Assembly (NCBI GenBank): GCA_013151705.1
Contig: JAADHT010000271.1
Location: 1 to 6,040, forward strand
DNA from: Kiritimatiellota bacterium
GTDB lineage: Bacteria > Verrucomicrobiota > Lentisphaeria > Victivallales > JAADHT01
DNA length: 6,040 nt
Direction of reading: 5' to 3'
The notes beneath the pieces were generated by a model, which made no database searches, was not told the origin of the DNA, and saw nothing but the letters and a program-made list of their open reading frames with translations. Shown piece by piece: positions 4,592 to 6,040 of this stretch. Position 1 is the first letter of the stretch, and the number at the start of each line of letters is the position of its first letter. The position numbers and the translations under genes were made by a program.

Positions 4592-5938
4592 TTGAGTAAT
4601 CTACAAATAAAACCAAAACATCTGATGACAGATGCGGAAAGAGTCCAAGATTTTCAGCGTAAACTATATCGAAAAGCCAAGCAGGATGCTAAATTTCGTT
4701 TCTATGTATTGTATGATAAAATAAGGTTGCCCCATTTTCTAAGGGAAGCCTACAGGCGATGCGAAGCTAATGGCGGCTGTGCCGGAGTTGACGGAATCAC
4801 ATTCGCGGATGTGGAGGTTTACGGAGTGGAGAAGTTCATCTCTGAAATAATAGACGAACTCGAAGCGAAAACGTATAAACCAGAAGCGGTACTGCGAGTA
4901 TATATTTCAAAAGACGACGGCAAACAGCGTCCGCTGGGAATACCCACAATAAAAGACAGGGTAATCCAAATGGCGGTGAAGCTTGTGATCGAACCTATTT
5001 TTGAAGCGGATTTTGAAGACAACTCTTACGGCTTCAGACCGAAACGCTCTGCGGCGGATGCGGTGAGAGAAATCAAGAATAATCTACTGGAGGGTAAATG
5101 CGATGTGTTCGATGCTGATTTGAGTGCGTATTTTGACACGATTCCCCACAAGGAATTAATGTTTCTGCTCGCACAAAGGATAAGCGATAAAAACATATTG
5201 CACCTTATCAAAATGTGGTTGAAGGCTCCTGTAATGGAGGACGGTAGCCCGAAAGGCGGAAAGAAGAATAAAACAGGCACCCCGCAAGGAGGTGTCATTT
5301 CGCCTTTACTAGCTAACATCTATCTTCATTTATTGGACAAGGCGGTAAATAGATTAGACGGTAATTTCCACAAGTACGGTATTAAAATCGTAAGATATGC
5401 GGATGACTTTGTCTTAATGGCAAAGAAAATCCCGCAGGAAAGTCTTATTTATTTGAACTGTATGTTTGAGAAGATGAAATTGAAACTGAATGAGGAGAAA
5501 AGTAAAATGGTGAGTGCCCGTGAGGAATCTTTTGATTTTCTTGGACATACCTTCAGGTTTTCAGATGATATATATGGACGACCTTTCAAATACTGGAATG
5601 TTGAACCCAGTGCAAAATCACAAAAGAAAGTCAGAGGTAATATAAAAGAGTATCTAAAATTCAATGGACACCAACCCCCTCGGACAGTAGCTAAGGATTT
5701 GAATGCAATAACAAGAGGCTGGATAAATTACTTTACGATAAAAGGAGTTACATATCCTAGCAAAGCAAAACGAAATTTAAGACATTATCTCGGCAAGAAA
5801 TTAACGAGATATTACAAGAGGAAAAGTCAGCGAAAGTGTAAGCTTCATAATCAGGGAGCTTTTCAGGTATTAGTCGATAAATACGGCTTGATAGACCCGA
5901 CAAAATATACACTTAACCGACATCTTGTGAACGCTTGA
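4592..5938 (+). CDS. ltrA: Group II intron-encoded reverse transcriptase/maturase (no endonuclease domain)
   Basis: 448 residues with a TTG start. It binds its own intron RNA, assists splicing and reverse-transcribes the intron into new DNA sites. Motifs in order: N-terminal RT0 region with FYVLYDKIRLPHFLREAYRR (37-56) and GGCAGVDGITF (61-71); RPLGIPTIKDRVIQ (113-126); SYGFRPKRSAADA (145-157); DADLSAYFDTIPH (174-186) with catalytic Asp176; GTPQGGVISPLLANIYL (229-245); RYADDFVLM (268-276) with catalytic Asp271-Asp272; FLGHTF (316-321); YWNVEPSAKSQKKV (334-347); then the maturase/X domain with TRGWINYF (374-381), RYYKRKSQRK (406-415) and AFQVLVDKYGLIDP (423-436). It ends there, with no HNH endonuclease module, so it probably relies on replication-fork primers for mobility. 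No frameshift or lost catalytic residue. The gene symbol is used in the generic family sense (LtrA-like). Confidence 0.95.
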   Translation: MSNLQIKPKHLMTDAERVQDFQRKLYRKAKQDAKFRFYVLYDKIRLPHFLREAYRRCEANGGCAGVDGITFADVEVYGVEKFISEIIDELEAKTYKPEAVLRVYISKDDGKQRPLGIPTIKDRVIQMAVKLVIEPIFEADFEDNSYGFRPKRSAADAVREIKNNLLEGKCDVFDADLSAYFDTIPHKELMFLLAQRISDKNILHLIKMWLKAPVMEDGSPKGGKKNKTGTPQGGVISPLLANIYLHLLDKAVNRLDGNFHKYGIKIVRYADDFVLMAKKIPQESLIYLNCMFEKMKLKLNEEKSKMVSAREESFDFLGHTFRFSDDIYGRPFKYWNVEPSAKSQKKVRGNIKEYLKFNGHQPPRTVAKDLNAITRGWINYFTIKGVTYPSKAKRNLRHYLGKKLTRYYKRKSQRKCKLHNQGAFQVLVDKYGLIDPTKYTLNRHLVNA

Positions 5939-5954
5939 GACGAAGACTATCGGT

Positions 5955-5987
5955 AAGCCGTGTGCGGGAAAACCGCACGCACGGTTT
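5955..5987 (+). ncRNA. Group II intron domain V (catalytic hairpin)
   Basis: The hairpin has a lower stem AAGCCGTG/CACGGTTT, a two-base CG bulge on the 3' strand, an upper stem TGCGG/CCGCA and an A-rich loop GAAAA. The catalytic triad is AGC (5956-5958). It is 33 bases long rather than the usual 34 because the tip lacks one base of the normal GNRA-capped form. It starts 16 bases after the maturase stop. Confidence 0.92.
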
Positions 5988-6035
5988 GATGAGGAGCTTC
6001 TGAACTGGAATTATCCAGTTCAGGGCTTACTCTAT
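5988..6035 (+). ncRNA. Group II intron domain VI with branch-point adenosine
   Basis: CTGAACTGG (6000-6008) pairs with CCAGTTCAG (6015-6023). Below that, GAGGAGC (5991-5997) pairs with GCTT and CTC (6025-6028 and 6030-6032), leaving A6029 unpaired on the 3' strand. The bulged A lies six bases before the predicted intron end (6035), the usual branch-point position for lariat formation. Confidence 0.85.
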
Positions 6036-6040
6036 TGGTT
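6036..6040 (+). repeat. 3' exon: remainder of the split repeat arm
   Basis: TGGTT completes the right arm begun at 4037-4061. Joined, the two pieces form three 10-base units in reverse complement, matching 2221-2250 with two differences. The window ends here, so how far the element continues is not visible. Confidence 0.7.

Larger units (their letters stand above)
4062..6035 (+). mobile_element. Complete group II intron with reverse transcriptase ORF in domain IV
   Basis: A retroelement of about 1.97 kb that splices as RNA and moves by target-primed reverse transcription. The 5' end GTACG is a variant of the usual GTGYG. The 3' end is ...CTCTAT, matching the usual terminal AY. Domain V (5955-5987) and domain VI with a bulged A at 6029 are intact, and the maturase ORF is full length, so the intron may still be active. 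The ends are supported independently: 5' exon ...GAAAGTTAG (to 4061) joined to 3' exon TGGTT (from 6036) restores the repeat arm seen intact at 2221-2250. The host site is an intergenic palindromic repeat, so no gene is interrupted. EBS1 should be roughly CUAACU-like to pair with exon bases AGTTAG; I could not place it with confidence. The ORF and RNA style resemble bacterial introns common in anaerobes such as Bacteroidetes. The texture is clearly A+T-richer than the kinase operon, which suggests horizontal arrival. Confidence 0.93.

Noticed and set aside
4592..5938. Retron or diversity-generating reverse transcriptase
   Set aside because: The maturase X domain, the GTPQGGVISPLLANIYL motif, and flanking domains V and VI identify a group II intron protein. 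No template/variable repeat pair or msr-msd structure was seen.

Overview
The window appears to come from a chromosome of an anaerobic, fairly G+C-rich bacterium. The evidence for anaerobiosis is a glycyl-radical-enzyme activase, whose product radical is destroyed by oxygen. The tandem AACCACTAAC/GAACACTAAC type of dispersed repeat recalls repeats I associate with the Verrucomicrobia/Lentisphaerae/Planctomycetes side of the tree. That placement is a weak inference and no gene here proves it.

Region 1 (1-2171, + strand) is a two-gene operon fragment. A 5'-truncated glycyl-radical-enzyme activase (radical SAM) ends at 831. Its stop overlaps, in an ATGA, the start of an FGGY kinase (828-2171) that most resembles sedoheptulokinase. 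The coupling suggests a fermentative sugar or polyol pathway in which a glycyl radical enzyme, presumably encoded upstream, and a sugar kinase act together. The substrate cannot be read from the window.

Region 2 (2172-3953) is more A+T-rich in places and looks like an accessory segment. A 302-base spacer carries a solo repeat arm at 2221-2250. It is followed by an AAA_14/DUF4143-type ATPase (2474-3637, +). Convergent to it, and overlapping its last 20 bases, is a small two-helix membrane protein of unknown function (3618-3902, -).

Region 3 (3948-6040) is a palindromic repeat element that has been split by a group II intron. The element has outer arms built of 10-base units (NNNCACTAAC), a middle inverted pair, and two inner hairpins. 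The intron (4062-6035, + strand) carries a complete reverse transcriptase/maturase ORF without an endonuclease domain, a recognisable domain V with its AGC triad, and a domain VI with a bulged branch-point A. Comparing the split arm with the intact solo arm at 2221-2250 places both intron-exon junctions: the last bases of the 5' exon plus the final five bases of the window (TGGTT) restore the repeat.

The genes of regions 1, 2 and 3 do not obviously work together. Regions 2 and 3 look like accumulated mobile or accessory DNA next to a metabolic operon.
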